Below are positions 38,320 through 48,051 of a stretch of 64,000 nt of DNA, piece after piece. The translations under genes were made by a program, and so were the position numbers. Position 1 is the first letter of the stretch. The number at the start of each line of letters is the position of its first letter. This DNA comes from Thermogemmata fonticola (GTDB taxonomy: Bacteria; Planctomycetota; Planctomycetia; Gemmatales; Gemmataceae): NCBI RefSeq assembly GCF_013694095.1, contig NZ_JACEFB010000002.1, positions 248,001 to 312,000 on the forward strand. Direction: 5' to 3'. The notes beneath the pieces were generated by a model. It was not told where the DNA came from and searched no databases. It saw nothing but the letters and a program-made list of their open reading frames with translations.

Positions 38320-39570
38320 CTAGCGGGAAGGCGGTGGTATGGGAGTGTCATGGGGAGGGGACGGGGTAACAATGGAAGCGGGGGGAGTGGAACCCTCGCC
38401 GCGGGGAGATGGGGAGGCCAACGGATGAGGAGTGGCTTCCGAGAGGGAACCGTTGACCGAGGGTGTACAGGGAGTTGCCAATGGGAACCACCCCGAAGCT
38501 TCCGCCGAAGGCGCCGCTGGAGAGTCGTCGGTGCGAGGGGAAGCGGGGGTCAGGGCGGTAGGCAACTCCTTTTTCATCCGCAAGTAAATCAGATAGCCGG
38601 CGGCTCCCAGAAGCCATTCCACAATCCGCAGGGACAGCCGGGCAATTACTCCCCGACTGGCAGAACGTCCGGAGAGCTGGTACAGTCCCGCAAAGGCGGC
38701 TTCACCCACCCCGACTCCGCCCGGCGACACCGGCAGCGCTTGCACAATGAAGCCGATCGGCGCGATAACCAGGTGCTCGGCCAAACTGGCCGGCTGTTCC
38801 GCCGCTGTTCCAGTTGCAGGAAAGACGCGGGAGGAGGCATGGAACGCCAACACTAAGGCCACATGCGACGCTGCGGACAAAACCACGCCCCACGCCATCG
38901 TTCTGGGGCGTTGCCGGTACATCCACACGGCAAACCAAAACTCCGCCAGCACGCCTCCGATCTTCGGCAGCCAGCGTAAGCGGCGAGCAAACCGGTCCAC
39001 CCGGCGCTGCGGCAGATAACCCAAGAGAATGAACCCCGCTACTGTCGCCCCGCTGCACACCGCCATCACTTGGATCACCCGCTGCAACTCGGCGTTGCCC
39101 GCCAACCGTTCCTCTCCTAGACCCCAGGCCGCTGTGCCCAGAACCGCCACGAACAGCACCAGTCCGAACAACCCCAGCGCCCGGTCGATCAGCACCGTGG
39201 CCACCGCTCGCGTCTTCCGCTCCCGATTCTCCCGCGCAATGAAGTAGGCCTTGAGCAAATCCCCCCCGATCGACCCCGGCAGAAACGTATTGAAAAACAC
39301 CCCCACCAGACCCAGCCGGCAAGCATCCCGCAGCGTGAAGGGCAACTCCAACGCCCGCACCAGCAGATACCAGCGCACCAATTGCAAGCCTAAAGCTCCC
39401 GCCGTCAGCACCGCGGCGATTACAAGCCACACTTCCGACACCGGCCCCGACAGCAAACTCCGCAACCCTGGCGCCCCCGTCGCACTGTTGTCCTCCCAGT
39501 ACCGGGTCACCACCCAGATCAGCAGACCGAAGCCGATACCATACTTAATCACCACACGCAAATAAGTCAT
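38320..39570 (-). CDS. Flippase-like membrane protein (LPG synthase transmembrane family, UPF0104)
   Basis: 416 residues from the ATG at 39568-39570, although GGAGG directly touches it. The longer frame to 39660 has a low-complexity start. In-frame GTGs a few codons upstream (GTGGTG) are the alternative. Eight or so hydrophobic segments are visible. The family signature FFNTFLPGSIGGDLLKAYF and RTLALDRALGL-type motif (VLIDRALGLFGL) are present, as is the late LPVSPGGVGVGEAAF motif. Members share the membrane half of MprF and may move lipids or polyprenyl carriers. The last 80 or so residues are a Pro/Ser/Thr-rich tail. Substrate unknown. Confidence 0.87.
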   Translation of the reverse strand: MTYLRVVIKYGIGFGLLIWVVTRYWEDNSATGAPGLRSLLSGPVSEVWLVIAAVLTAGALGLQLVRWYLLVRALELPFTLRDACRLGLVGVFFNTFLPGSIGGDLLKAYFIARENRERKTRAVATVLIDRALGLFGLVLFVAVLGTAAWGLGEERLAGNAELQRVIQVMAVCSGATVAGFILLGYLPQRRVDRFARRLRWLPKIGGVLAEFWFAVWMYRQRPRTMAWGVVLSAASHVALVLAFHASSRVFPATGTAAEQPASLAEHLVIAPIGFIVQALPVSPGGVGVGEAAFAGLYQLSGRSASRGVIARLSLRIVEWLLGAAGYLIYLRMKKELPTALTPASPRTDDSPAAPSAEASGWFPLATPCTPSVNGSLSEATPHPLASPSPRGEGSTPPASIVTPSPPHDTPIPPPSR

Positions 39571-40298
39571 CCTCCGCACCACTCCCTCGTTCCACAAGCT
39601 TATCGATTTCGATGATTTCGCCTGGTCACTCCTGGTTTCCCGGTCGCTTGACCCGCCCACTTCCGCTCAGCGTTTACCCTTCAAGCGAACCGCAAACGTC
39701 TCCCGTCCGCAATCGGCCTTTCTCTGTCTGTCCCCCTCCTCATAAACATTGGGACTCCCGAATCCGGTCCCCGGACTCCTCGCCGGTTCCAGACCTCCGC
39801 CATCCGGCATCGCTATTTCACCGGCCTTGGCCAATTCTGGAATATTTTTCACACTCCGTCCAGTCGAACCGCTTTCCAGGGTTCGGTCCTAGCCTGCCCT
39901 GTCGATTTTCTGTTCAGTGTAGGCCAATTCCGCTCGACTTTCGCCTGATTTCACGCGGTTCTGCCGCCCCGCTTTCCTTTCAGTCTTTTCCGATTCGTTC
40001 ATTGGTGCGAACCGCTGTCCGCAGTTCTAACTTCTGTTTTTGCCGTGTCGTTCCGATGAGTTGCCGTCCCGCCTTTCTTTTCGCCTTTTCGCCTTTTCGC
40101 TTCGTTCATCCCAGTGAAGATTGCGAGAAAAAAGAGAGGCAAACTCCGACCTCGACGTGATCTTGGATGCCGGGTGGCCTGTCCAGCTTTCGTTGCGAGC
40201 ACCTGCCCTGTCGTGGCTTCCCATCTCCGGGAATCTTCTGCCTAATGCCCAGAGCGCTGTTGACTTCTACCCCCGGCCAGCATATTTTGGATTGTGAT
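39571..40298. other. Pyrimidine-rich gene-free stretch before tRNA-Ala
   Basis: About 730 bp. From about 39600 to 40140 the plus strand is strongly C+T-rich with few A residues, which by itself leaves a 182-codon open frame (39612-40160) of no protein character. Short motif echoes occur, for example CTTTTCGC repeated near 40080-40100. No ribosome binding site, hairpin-T run or recognisable protein fragment is seen on either strand. Confidence 0.5.
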
Positions 40299-40371
<73 letters not shown>

Positions 40372-40482
40372 CTAAAAGTTGTGATACGCATATCTTAGGA
40401 CAGTAACACGACGCATAATGTCAACATTCCCGAACACTTGCGGCTGAATTTCCCACATTCCGATCTCGTTCTGGCGATCGGA

Positions 40483-40692
40483 TCATCTCGGATGCGTTAT
40501 CATCCCTACGCCGCTTTCTGCAACATCTGATTGCGACATGGATACAAGACGCTGATCTTGCTGCTCCACGCCCAGTCCTCCGACCCCCAAGTCACTTTCT
40601 TGGGAAGCTTCGGTTTGGTAGAAGCGATGTTCGTTAGCCACGTCCACCGTAGCCCTCACTCGCGGACGACGCGGGCCGGTCTTCTTATCCAT
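40483..40692 (-). CDS. Possible small hypothetical protein (69 aa)
   Basis: A 69-codon frame from the ATG at 40690-40692 with AGGGG about 9 nt upstream. The product starts with a basic segment (MDKKTGPRRPRVRATVD) and continues acidic/Gln-rich. It has no signal, membrane segment or recognised motif. The codon pattern is weakly compatible with a gene, but a frame of similar size on the other strand (40531-40755) overlaps it. It lies in the gene-poor stretch between two tRNAs. I give it low confidence. Confidence 0.25.
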   Translation of the reverse strand: MDKKTGPRRPRVRATVDVANEHRFYQTEASQESDLGVGGLGVEQQDQRLVSMSQSDVAESGVGMITHPR

Positions 40693-40778
40693 CGAGGGTG
40701 CCCCTGTGGATTTTTGGCAGCGTACTTGTTAGCGCGTCGTGAGTTGTCCCGTTGAAAGTTTGTTAGTGTACCCTATGC

Positions 40779-40883
40779 GGGTGCAACCAAATTCTCTGGG
40801 GGTTCCCTGCCGGGCAGCTCCGCTAGTCTGGGGAAACACCTCGCAGGTTCAGCCCCCACCCCCAGAAAATCTGGTTACACCCC
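40779..40883. mobile_element. MITE-like element with 25-bp terminal inverted repeats
   Basis: The left end (40779-40803, beginning GGGTGCAACCAAATT) and the reverse complement of the right end (40858-40882, beginning GGGTGTAACCAGATT) match at 22 of 25 positions. The element is about 105 bp with a 54-bp non-coding centre. CCCTATGC occurs directly before the left end (40771-40778) and again at 40884-40891, one base after the right repeat, consistent with an 8-bp target duplication. No transposase is encoded. A stable RNA hairpin is the alternative reading. Confidence 0.6.
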
Positions 40884-41021
40884 CCCTATGCTATCACTAG
40901 ACCAATTATTGACAGAACTGCTGCGGCCCGGTTAGGCGAACTACATGATGGGGTCGCCCTGAGCAGACCACGGATTCAGCATACTGGTATTTATTGCCAA
41001 GTGGCCTCCTAGAGCTGGAGT

Positions 41022-41094
41022 ACCCCCGGCAGGACTCGAACCTGCGACCGGCGGTTTAGAAAACCGCTGCTCTATCCGGCTGAGCTACGGGGGC
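41022..41094 (-). tRNA. tRNA-Arg(TCT)
   Basis: 73 nt on the minus strand. Acceptor GCCCCCG pairs with CGGGGGT (terminal G-T wobble), discriminator A. Anticodon stem-loop GCGGT-TTTCTAA-ACCGC gives TCT. D-arm AGCTCAGCCGGATAGAGC and T-arm GCAGG-TTCGAGT-CCTGC are regular. Confidence 0.96.
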
Positions 41095-41374
41095 TAGGAC
41101 ATCACTTGAACTGCATCTCCCATTCTAGCGAGAGAAGATGGCGTCGTCCGACGGAGAGGGATAGCAGCCGAGCGCCGTAAATTAGGAAACGGGCAGAATG
41201 GACGCTTCGAGTTTTTTTGCTGCAGGAAGAATTTGGGAAGTTGTAGCATGGAGATTGTCCGACTTCATCAGCTAGGAATAGCGAGCAGCATCTCTCCTGT
41301 GAAAACACCACTATCCTGACTTTATCGTCATGACGTCCCGCGGTGATCGGGAGTTGGCTGGCATTAGGATCGTT

Positions 41375-42034
41375 TCAATCTGTCTCCTGGTGAGACTGGT
41401 CAGGGTTGGTAATACCCAGGGGTTTGGGCGTGATCAGCGGGGAAACGGCATCGGAAGTTGGCTTTGCACCCAAGGGGCAACGAAACAGGGGAGTGTGAAT
41501 CGGTCCGTGACGTTCCAATGTGCTGGCGAATACGATCACCTGATCGACCCAGGTTTGACCGGCTTCCCAATCCGTGCGTTTGTCGAGAGCCCGCCGCAAG
41601 GACAGGTGAGTAGCATGGGATGGGATACGTCCCAAGGTCAGGTGGGGGGTAAAAGGTCGGCCTTCCGGTCGATATAGACCGGCGGGGATCAAGCGCTGGG
41701 CAATGCCTTCATGCAAGGTGCGGAGTTGCTCACTACCCTGGCGGACGCCGGCCCAGAGAATCTTCGGGTGATGCCAATCGGGGAAGGCTCCCAGTCCTGC
41801 AACGTGGAGAGAGAAGGGAGCAAAGGTATGCGTTACAGCTTGGACGTGTTCACACACCTCTGGCAAGTTGCGATCCTCGACATCGCCAAGGAACAGCAGG
41901 GTTAGATGGAGAGTATCCGGATGGGTCCATTTGATGGTAGGGGTGACCTGGGCTAAAGTTTGTTGGAGTACCTGGGCATTGTGACGGACACCGGCACTCA
42001 CTTCGACGGCGATAAAGGTGCGAGTTCGGGCCAT
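41375..42034 (-). CDS. thpR: RNA 2',3'-cyclic phosphodiesterase (ThpR/LigT-like)
   Basis: 219 residues, slightly longer than the typical 180-190 because of a 30-residue tail. It belongs to the 2H phosphoesterase family: two HxT motifs, H43-L-T45 in LHLTLLFLG and H131-L-T133 in PHLTLGRI, separated by about 88 residues. It opens MARTRTFIAVEVS, the usual first strand. Members hydrolyse 2',3'-cyclic phosphate ends of RNA or ligate tRNA halves in vitro, in the cytoplasm. The ribosome binding site is weak. The gene is divergent from the membrane kinase gene across 274 bp. No RNA-repair partner is adjacent. Confidence 0.92.
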   Translation of the reverse strand: MARTRTFIAVEVSAGVRHNAQVLQQTLAQVTPTIKWTHPDTLHLTLLFLGDVEDRNLPEVCEHVQAVTHTFAPFSLHVAGLGAFPDWHHPKILWAGVRQGSEQLRTLHEGIAQRLIPAGLYRPEGRPFTPHLTLGRIPSHATHLSLRRALDKRTDWEAGQTWVDQVIVFASTLERHGPIHTPLFRCPLGAKPTSDAVSPLITPKPLGITNPDQSHQETD

Positions 42035-42308
42035 AGGACACCTGAGATTCGCAGAGAATCAGCATGGGCAGAAGTTACCACTTCTCCCGGCACAACGATT
42101 TGATCCGTGATATTATTCGACAGAAAACGGAAAGGAGAAAGACGGTTCGGAACAAAGCAGGAGTTTTTTTCGACCCGTTGGGGCGTGGCATTTGATCTGG
42201 AGCAGCCGGCGGCAGGGTGAATTATCATCTAGAATAGAGCATCTCAGGAAATTGAGAGAAGCTAAGAAAAGAGGGCAGGCCTGGCCGCCGATAGGTCGGG
42301 GTAATGTT

Positions 42309-43823
42309 GTGATCTCGACATTTGAGGAGTGGTTGGCAGCGTTGCAGAATAGTGGGCTGCTCACTGCAGCTCAGGTGGAGGAAGTGGCCCGTTTAGGCCG
42401 TTCGCGGCGCTGGCAGGAGTGGGATGAATTGTTCGAGATCCTGGCACGACGAAGGCTGGTCAGCATTTACGCAGGGCGAAAGATTCTTCAGGGAAAAGGG
42501 GGGGATTTGTCCTTTGGTCCCTTCGTACTGCTGGACAAGCTTGGCGAAGGCGGTATGGGCAAAGTGTATCGAGCACGCCGCCAAATGGATGGCACGGTCG
42601 TGGCTCTGAAGATCGTACGTCCCCATTTGCTGAATCATCCCTTGATCCGCCGACGCTATGAGCGGGAAGTAGCGGCAGCGTTGAGTCTGAACCATCCGAA
42701 CATTGTACGGGTGTATGAGGCGGGGGAGCATGAAGGCCGGCATTATTTGGCCATGGAATTCATTGACGGAATCGATTTATCCCGCTTAGGGAAGGAATAT
42801 CGACCGCTCGCCATACCAGAAGCCTGCGAGTATATCCGTCAGGCCGCTTTGGGACTGCACCATGCCCATGAGCGAGGGTTTGTGCATCGAGATATTAAAC
42901 CCTCAAACATTATCGTGGCTGGAGAACGGCATTTGCCTCAAGCGGTGGAGCCGGCGATGGCCAAGATTCTGGACATGGGTTTGGTTCGGGCCATCGGGGC
43001 GGCGGAAGAGGGCATCGCACCTTTAGAGCTGACCCGGGAAGGCGTCGTTGTAGGAACCCCGGATTACATGGCACCGGAGCAGGCCAAGAACTCCCGACAG
43101 GTGGATATTCGTGCCGATCTATACAGTTTGGGTTGCACGTTGTATTTTCTGCTGGCAGGCCGTCCCCCCTTCGCTGAAGGAACGGCCATTGAGAAGATTC
43201 TCAAGCATCAGTTGGATCCGGTTCCACCCCTGCGGGAATGTCGCCCTGATGTGCCGCCGGAGGTGGAAAAACTGGTGGTGCGGATGCTGGCGAAACGGCC
43301 AGAAGAACGTCCGTCCTCAGCCCTGGAAGTGGCTCAGGAATTAGAACGCTGGTGCCGCTATCCGTTCATGCTCCATCCCACACCGATGGTTGTCCGGCAG
43401 CAAGGCCACTCTAGTTTATCCCTAGGTGCTGCTACCCCTCCGGCAACCACGCCTCCAGAGACGGAATCGGCCTTGCGCGGCCCCACCGATCCGCAGGTGA
43501 CCCCGCCGGGACCGGCCACCTGTCCTGTGCCAATGACACCTATGGTAGTGCCTGATAAAGTAAAATCCCGGCCAACTTCCGCCTCCGCCGCCTCGGAGCG
43601 ACAGGAACGTACTCCGGTGTCACCACGGAAACCAGAGCGTGTGGTGCCTCCTGTTCGGATCGGGACCAGTCGGCATCTGCCATCGGGGGGGCATGCATCA
43701 AGACGGCAAAAACTAAGGAAACGAAAGTGGTTGGGTATCGATCAACTTCTAGTCGTGGTCGTGATCGTCTGTCTATTTCTGGCCCTGATGCTGGCAGCGG
43801 CGGTGACCTTCCTCCTGCAGTGA
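42309..43823 (+). CDS. Membrane-anchored serine/threonine protein kinase
   Basis: 504 residues from the GTG at 42309. The frame is open further upstream, where a TTG at 42192 (543 aa) is the other candidate. I prefer 42309 since MISTFEEWLAAL-type openings are common in related kinases. A helical N-terminal region (about 1-65) precedes the Hanks-type kinase domain (about 69-350): glycine loop G79-E-G-G-M-G84, catalytic Lys K101 (VVALKIV), HRDIKPSN and GTPDYMAPEQA. The DFG motif is DMG (ILDMGLVRA), still with its metal-binding Asp. After a Pro/Thr-rich linker one C-terminal membrane helix (LLVVVVIVCLFLALMLAAAVTFLL) anchors it with almost no external domain. Substrates unknown. Confidence 0.93.
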   Translation: MISTFEEWLAALQNSGLLTAAQVEEVARLGRSRRWQEWDELFEILARRRLVSIYAGRKILQGKGGDLSFGPFVLLDKLGEGGMGKVYRARRQMDGTVVALKIVRPHLLNHPLIRRRYEREVAAALSLNHPNIVRVYEAGEHEGRHYLAMEFIDGIDLSRLGKEYRPLAIPEACEYIRQAALGLHHAHERGFVHRDIKPSNIIVAGERHLPQAVEPAMAKILDMGLVRAIGAAEEGIAPLELTREGVVVGTPDYMAPEQAKNSRQVDIRADLYSLGCTLYFLLAGRPPFAEGTAIEKILKHQLDPVPPLRECRPDVPPEVEKLVVRMLAKRPEERPSSALEVAQELERWCRYPFMLHPTPMVVRQQGHSSLSLGAATPPATTPPETESALRGPTDPQVTPPGPATCPVPMTPMVVPDKVKSRPTSASAASERQERTPVSPRKPERVVPPVRIGTSRHLPSGGHASRRQKLRKRKWLGIDQLLVVVVIVCLFLALMLAAAVTFLLQ

Positions 43824-43882
43824 AGCGTGCCAAGCGGTTGGAGGGTGGATTCTAAGGGTTAGCGTACTGCGCTTCCAAAGGC

Positions 43883-45448
43883 TCAAAGAGTCGGACCAAT
43901 CGACCAAGGGGCAAATTCCTCTTCACCGACTCCTTGTTTTTCGCTTTTGGTTTTTTCTCCGCTAGCGACGGCGAGGATTTTCTCAAAGATTTCCTGGCCC
44001 ACTTCTTCGACTGGCACGCCATCGAGAATCCGGCCGGCGTTGATGTCCATGTCGTCGATCATGTGTTCGTAAAGTGGAGTATTGGTAGCGACCTTGATAC
44101 AAGGAGCCGGCTGGCATCCAAAGACGCTGCCCCGACCCGTGGTGAAGACACACACATTGGCACCGCCGGCGACAATTCCCGTCATGCTGACGGGATCGTA
44201 ACCTGGTGTGTCCATAACGACGAATCCCTTGGCCGTCACAGGTTCCGCATAGCGGTATACTTCCACCAGAGCGGTGCTGCCGGCTTTAGCAATGGCACCG
44301 AGGGATTTTTCATAAATAGTGGTGAGGCCGCCTTCCTTGTTTCCGGGACTGGGGTTGTTGTTGATTTCCGCTCCGAAGAGGGACGTGTACCATTCCCACC
44401 AGCGAATGCGTTCCACGAGTTTTTCCCCGACTTCCCGACTGATGGCCCGGCGGGTAAGGATATGCTCGGCCCCGTAGATTTCGGGAGTTTCCCCCAGGAT
44501 GGTGGTGCCGCCTTGTTGGACGATTAAGTCCGAGGCCACACCCAGTGCGGGATTGGCGGTGATGCCACTATTGCCATCGGAACCGCCGCAGTTTGTGCCC
44601 AAGATCAGATGTTTGGCGGGCAATGGGATTCGGCGGACATCGTTGACGCGGGGCAGCAGCTCCATAACAGCCCTCACGCCGGCGGACACCGTCTTGGCAA
44701 TCCCTCCACATTCCTGAATGGTGAGAGTCAACGGCTTAGCCGGAGCGTTGCCATTGAGACTGAGCAAGTGCTCCCGTTCGATCAGATGGGTGGCCTGGGC
44801 AATTTCGCAACCTAGACCGACGAGAATGTAGGCGGCGACATTCGGATGGCGTGCAAAGCCTGCTAGTGTGCGTTCCAATTGCTGATGGTCCGGCCCCTCG
44901 TATTGCATGCCGCAGCCGAGGCGGTGAACAATCGCCATGACACCATCCACATTAGGATATTTCTGCAAGATACCACTGGCCCGCACGCGCTCCACGATGT
45001 ACCGGCTGGTACTGGCGGAACAGTTGACAGTGCTGATCACGGCAATGTAGTTCCGGGTGCCGTAGCGCTGGTATTCCGGCCGATTTGGCCCACGATCGTA
45101 TCCCAGGAAGGTGCGCCATTGAGCAGGGGGAGGCAACGGCGGTGGGGTCTGACTAGCAAAGGCGTAGTCCCGCTCAAAGACACCGACCTTGACGTTATGC
45201 ACGTGAACATGTTCGCCGGGTGCAATCGGCCGGGACGCAAAGCCGATGATCTGCCCATACTTGCGAATAGCCGCCCCCTCCGGGATCGCCTGCAAAGCGA
45301 CCTTGTGACCAGGACGAATCGCTGTTGCGGTAGAAAGCACAGTCTGATCCCAGAGTAACTCCGTTCCCGCAGGTATCAAACGGCGGCATACAGCCACATT
45401 GTCTTCTGGGCGTAACTGGATGGCATAGTCCCGTAAAGACCCCCTCAT
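43883..45448 (-). CDS. UxaA-family sugar-acid dehydratase (altronate/galactarate type)
   Basis: 521 residues. The N-terminal SAF domain (about 1-95; with IQLRPEDNVAVCRR and LQAIPEGAAIRKYGQIIGFA) is fused to the D-galactarate/altronate dehydratase catalytic domain (about 115-500), as in full-length UxaA and GarD. Cys residues that could bind the catalytic metal lie in the family motifs STVNCSAS, HRLGCGMQYEG, LGTNCGGSDGNSGI and the late FTTGRGSVFGCQPAPCIKV segment. It would remove water from a hexarate or hexonate to give a 3-deoxy-2-keto acid. A DapA-family protein that might process such a product lies 12 kb away. Altronate, galactarate or another sugar acid cannot be told apart by eye. Confidence 0.9.
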   Translation of the reverse strand: MRGSLRDYAIQLRPEDNVAVCRRLIPAGTELLWDQTVLSTATAIRPGHKVALQAIPEGAAIRKYGQIIGFASRPIAPGEHVHVHNVKVGVFERDYAFASQTPPPLPPPAQWRTFLGYDRGPNRPEYQRYGTRNYIAVISTVNCSASTSRYIVERVRASGILQKYPNVDGVMAIVHRLGCGMQYEGPDHQQLERTLAGFARHPNVAAYILVGLGCEIAQATHLIEREHLLSLNGNAPAKPLTLTIQECGGIAKTVSAGVRAVMELLPRVNDVRRIPLPAKHLILGTNCGGSDGNSGITANPALGVASDLIVQQGGTTILGETPEIYGAEHILTRRAISREVGEKLVERIRWWEWYTSLFGAEINNNPSPGNKEGGLTTIYEKSLGAIAKAGSTALVEVYRYAEPVTAKGFVVMDTPGYDPVSMTGIVAGGANVCVFTTGRGSVFGCQPAPCIKVATNTPLYEHMIDDMDINAGRILDGVPVEEVGQEIFEKILAVASGEKTKSEKQGVGEEEFAPWSIGPTL

Positions 45449-45581
45449 GATCCACTGTCCCTCGGTGTTTGAGCACCAAGATGGCGCTGCTTGACCTGTC
45501 GCAATCCCGTGGTTCCTCTTCTATCACCATAGCAAACCCCTACGAATTTGTCTGAGAATGGGCGATTGGCGTTGACGCTGA

Positions 45582-46673
<1,092 letters not shown>

Positions 46674-46732
46674 ATGCTTCCGGAGTTGTCCCAAACTCGG
46701 CATAATCTCAGAACTCACAACGGGGTGTCCCG

Positions 46733-47767
46733 ATGGTTGAGGACAAATCGATTTCGGGATCGTCAGGTCTGCCTGCCATCGAAGGGTTGCAACGGGAGAT
46801 TCGCGCCCTGCGGCTACAACTGGCGGAGTTGGAGAAATTCGTTCACAGCCTGACGTGGCGGGGACGCCTGCGCCGCTGGTTGGCCTTGTTGGTTGGTGCT
46901 CGTTTGAACCGCCTCGTTCACTACGCACCGCGCCCTTTGCGCTTGCCCCGGCGATATTATCAGCCGCTTCCGTTACCGGAGACGCCCCCGACAATTTCCC
47001 TCGTGACCCCTTCCTTCAATCAGGGACGATTTCTGGAAGCGACGCTCAGGAGTGTACTGGATCAGAAGTATCCCTGCCTGGAATACGTTGTACAAGACGG
47101 CGGTTCGACGGATGAGACTGTGCAGATTCTCGAACGCTATCGGTCCCAACTGTACCATGTAGAGTCTCGCAAGGATAACGGCCAGGCCCATGCCATCAAT
47201 CTTGGCTTTCAGAAGGCGACCCGCGGCGAAATCATGGCTTGGCTCAACTCGGACGATCTGCTGCTGCCGGGGACGTTGCACTACGTTGCTGCCTATTTCG
47301 CCCGGCATCCCGAGGTCGATGTGGTATATGGCCACCGGATCATCATCGACACACAAGGGCAGGAGGTTGGGCGGTGGGTTTTACCGCCGCACGATGATAC
47401 CATGCTGCAATGGGCGGACTACGTGCCCCAAGAGACACTCTTCTGGCGGCGTCACCTGTGGGAACGTGTCGGTGGCATCGATGAGTCCTTCCACTTCGCT
47501 ATGGATTGGGACCTGCTGCTGCGCTTTCGGGAAGCGGGGGCACGGTTTGTACGCTTGCCTCGCTTTCTCGGCGCCTTCCGCGTTCATGCCGATCAGAAAA
47601 CCACGGCGGAACTCGTCGATAAAGGCACACCCGAAATGCAGCGCTTGCGGCGGCGAATTCACGGGCGGGAGGTAACTTTGGAGGACATTCGCCGCCACAT
47701 GCGGCGCTACATGATCGCTCACGTTTTGTACAATCGACTCTATCAGGTCGGTCTGTATCGCATTTGA
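46733..47767 (+). CDS. Family 2 glycosyltransferase
   Basis: 344 residues. ATG at 46733 follows GGGG at about 10 nt. An N-terminal helical stretch (about 15-60, with a basic LRRWLALLVGARLNRL segment that could touch the membrane) precedes the GT-A catalytic domain: ISLVTPSFNQGRFLEATLRSVLDQ at about 85-108, the DGGSTDET nucleotide-binding acid, then LNSDDLLLPGTL with the DxD-like D-D pair. The acceptor Asp lies further on in MDWDLLLRF. It transfers a sugar from a nucleotide donor to a glycan or lipid. It follows the GDP-fucose-synthase-like gene by 60 bp on the same strand. Donor and acceptor unknown. Confidence 0.92.
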   Translation: MVEDKSISGSSGLPAIEGLQREIRALRLQLAELEKFVHSLTWRGRLRRWLALLVGARLNRLVHYAPRPLRLPRRYYQPLPLPETPPTISLVTPSFNQGRFLEATLRSVLDQKYPCLEYVVQDGGSTDETVQILERYRSQLYHVESRKDNGQAHAINLGFQKATRGEIMAWLNSDDLLLPGTLHYVAAYFARHPEVDVVYGHRIIIDTQGQEVGRWVLPPHDDTMLQWADYVPQETLFWRRHLWERVGGIDESFHFAMDWDLLLRFREAGARFVRLPRFLGAFRVHADQKTTAELVDKGTPEMQRLRRRIHGREVTLEDIRRHMRRYMIAHVLYNRLYQVGLYRI

Positions 47768-48051
47768 ACTGTTAGCTTCCACCTTATTTCAACTAGCTTG
47801 GAAGGGTGGCGAATTCTCACCCAATTGATGACTTATCGCATCACCCTGTTCCACACGTTTTGTTCCAAGTATCCCGTCTTCTTCTGCCGGGTCGAAACCT
47901 GCCAGCAACATTGATCCTTCGGATTGGGGTATGCGCAGTCAGTAAAGCGGGAGGCATCATTCCATCCCGGAGCATTTACAAAATTTACAATAGAAGGGGA
48001 GGAACTGGGAAAAAGATAGAATACGTCGCTAGAGAGAAGAGTGTGTGAACA

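Noticed and set aside
39612-40160. Plus-strand frame of 182 codons
   Set aside because: Open only because the strand is poor in A; Ser/Pro/Arg/Phe-rich composition, no ribosome binding site.
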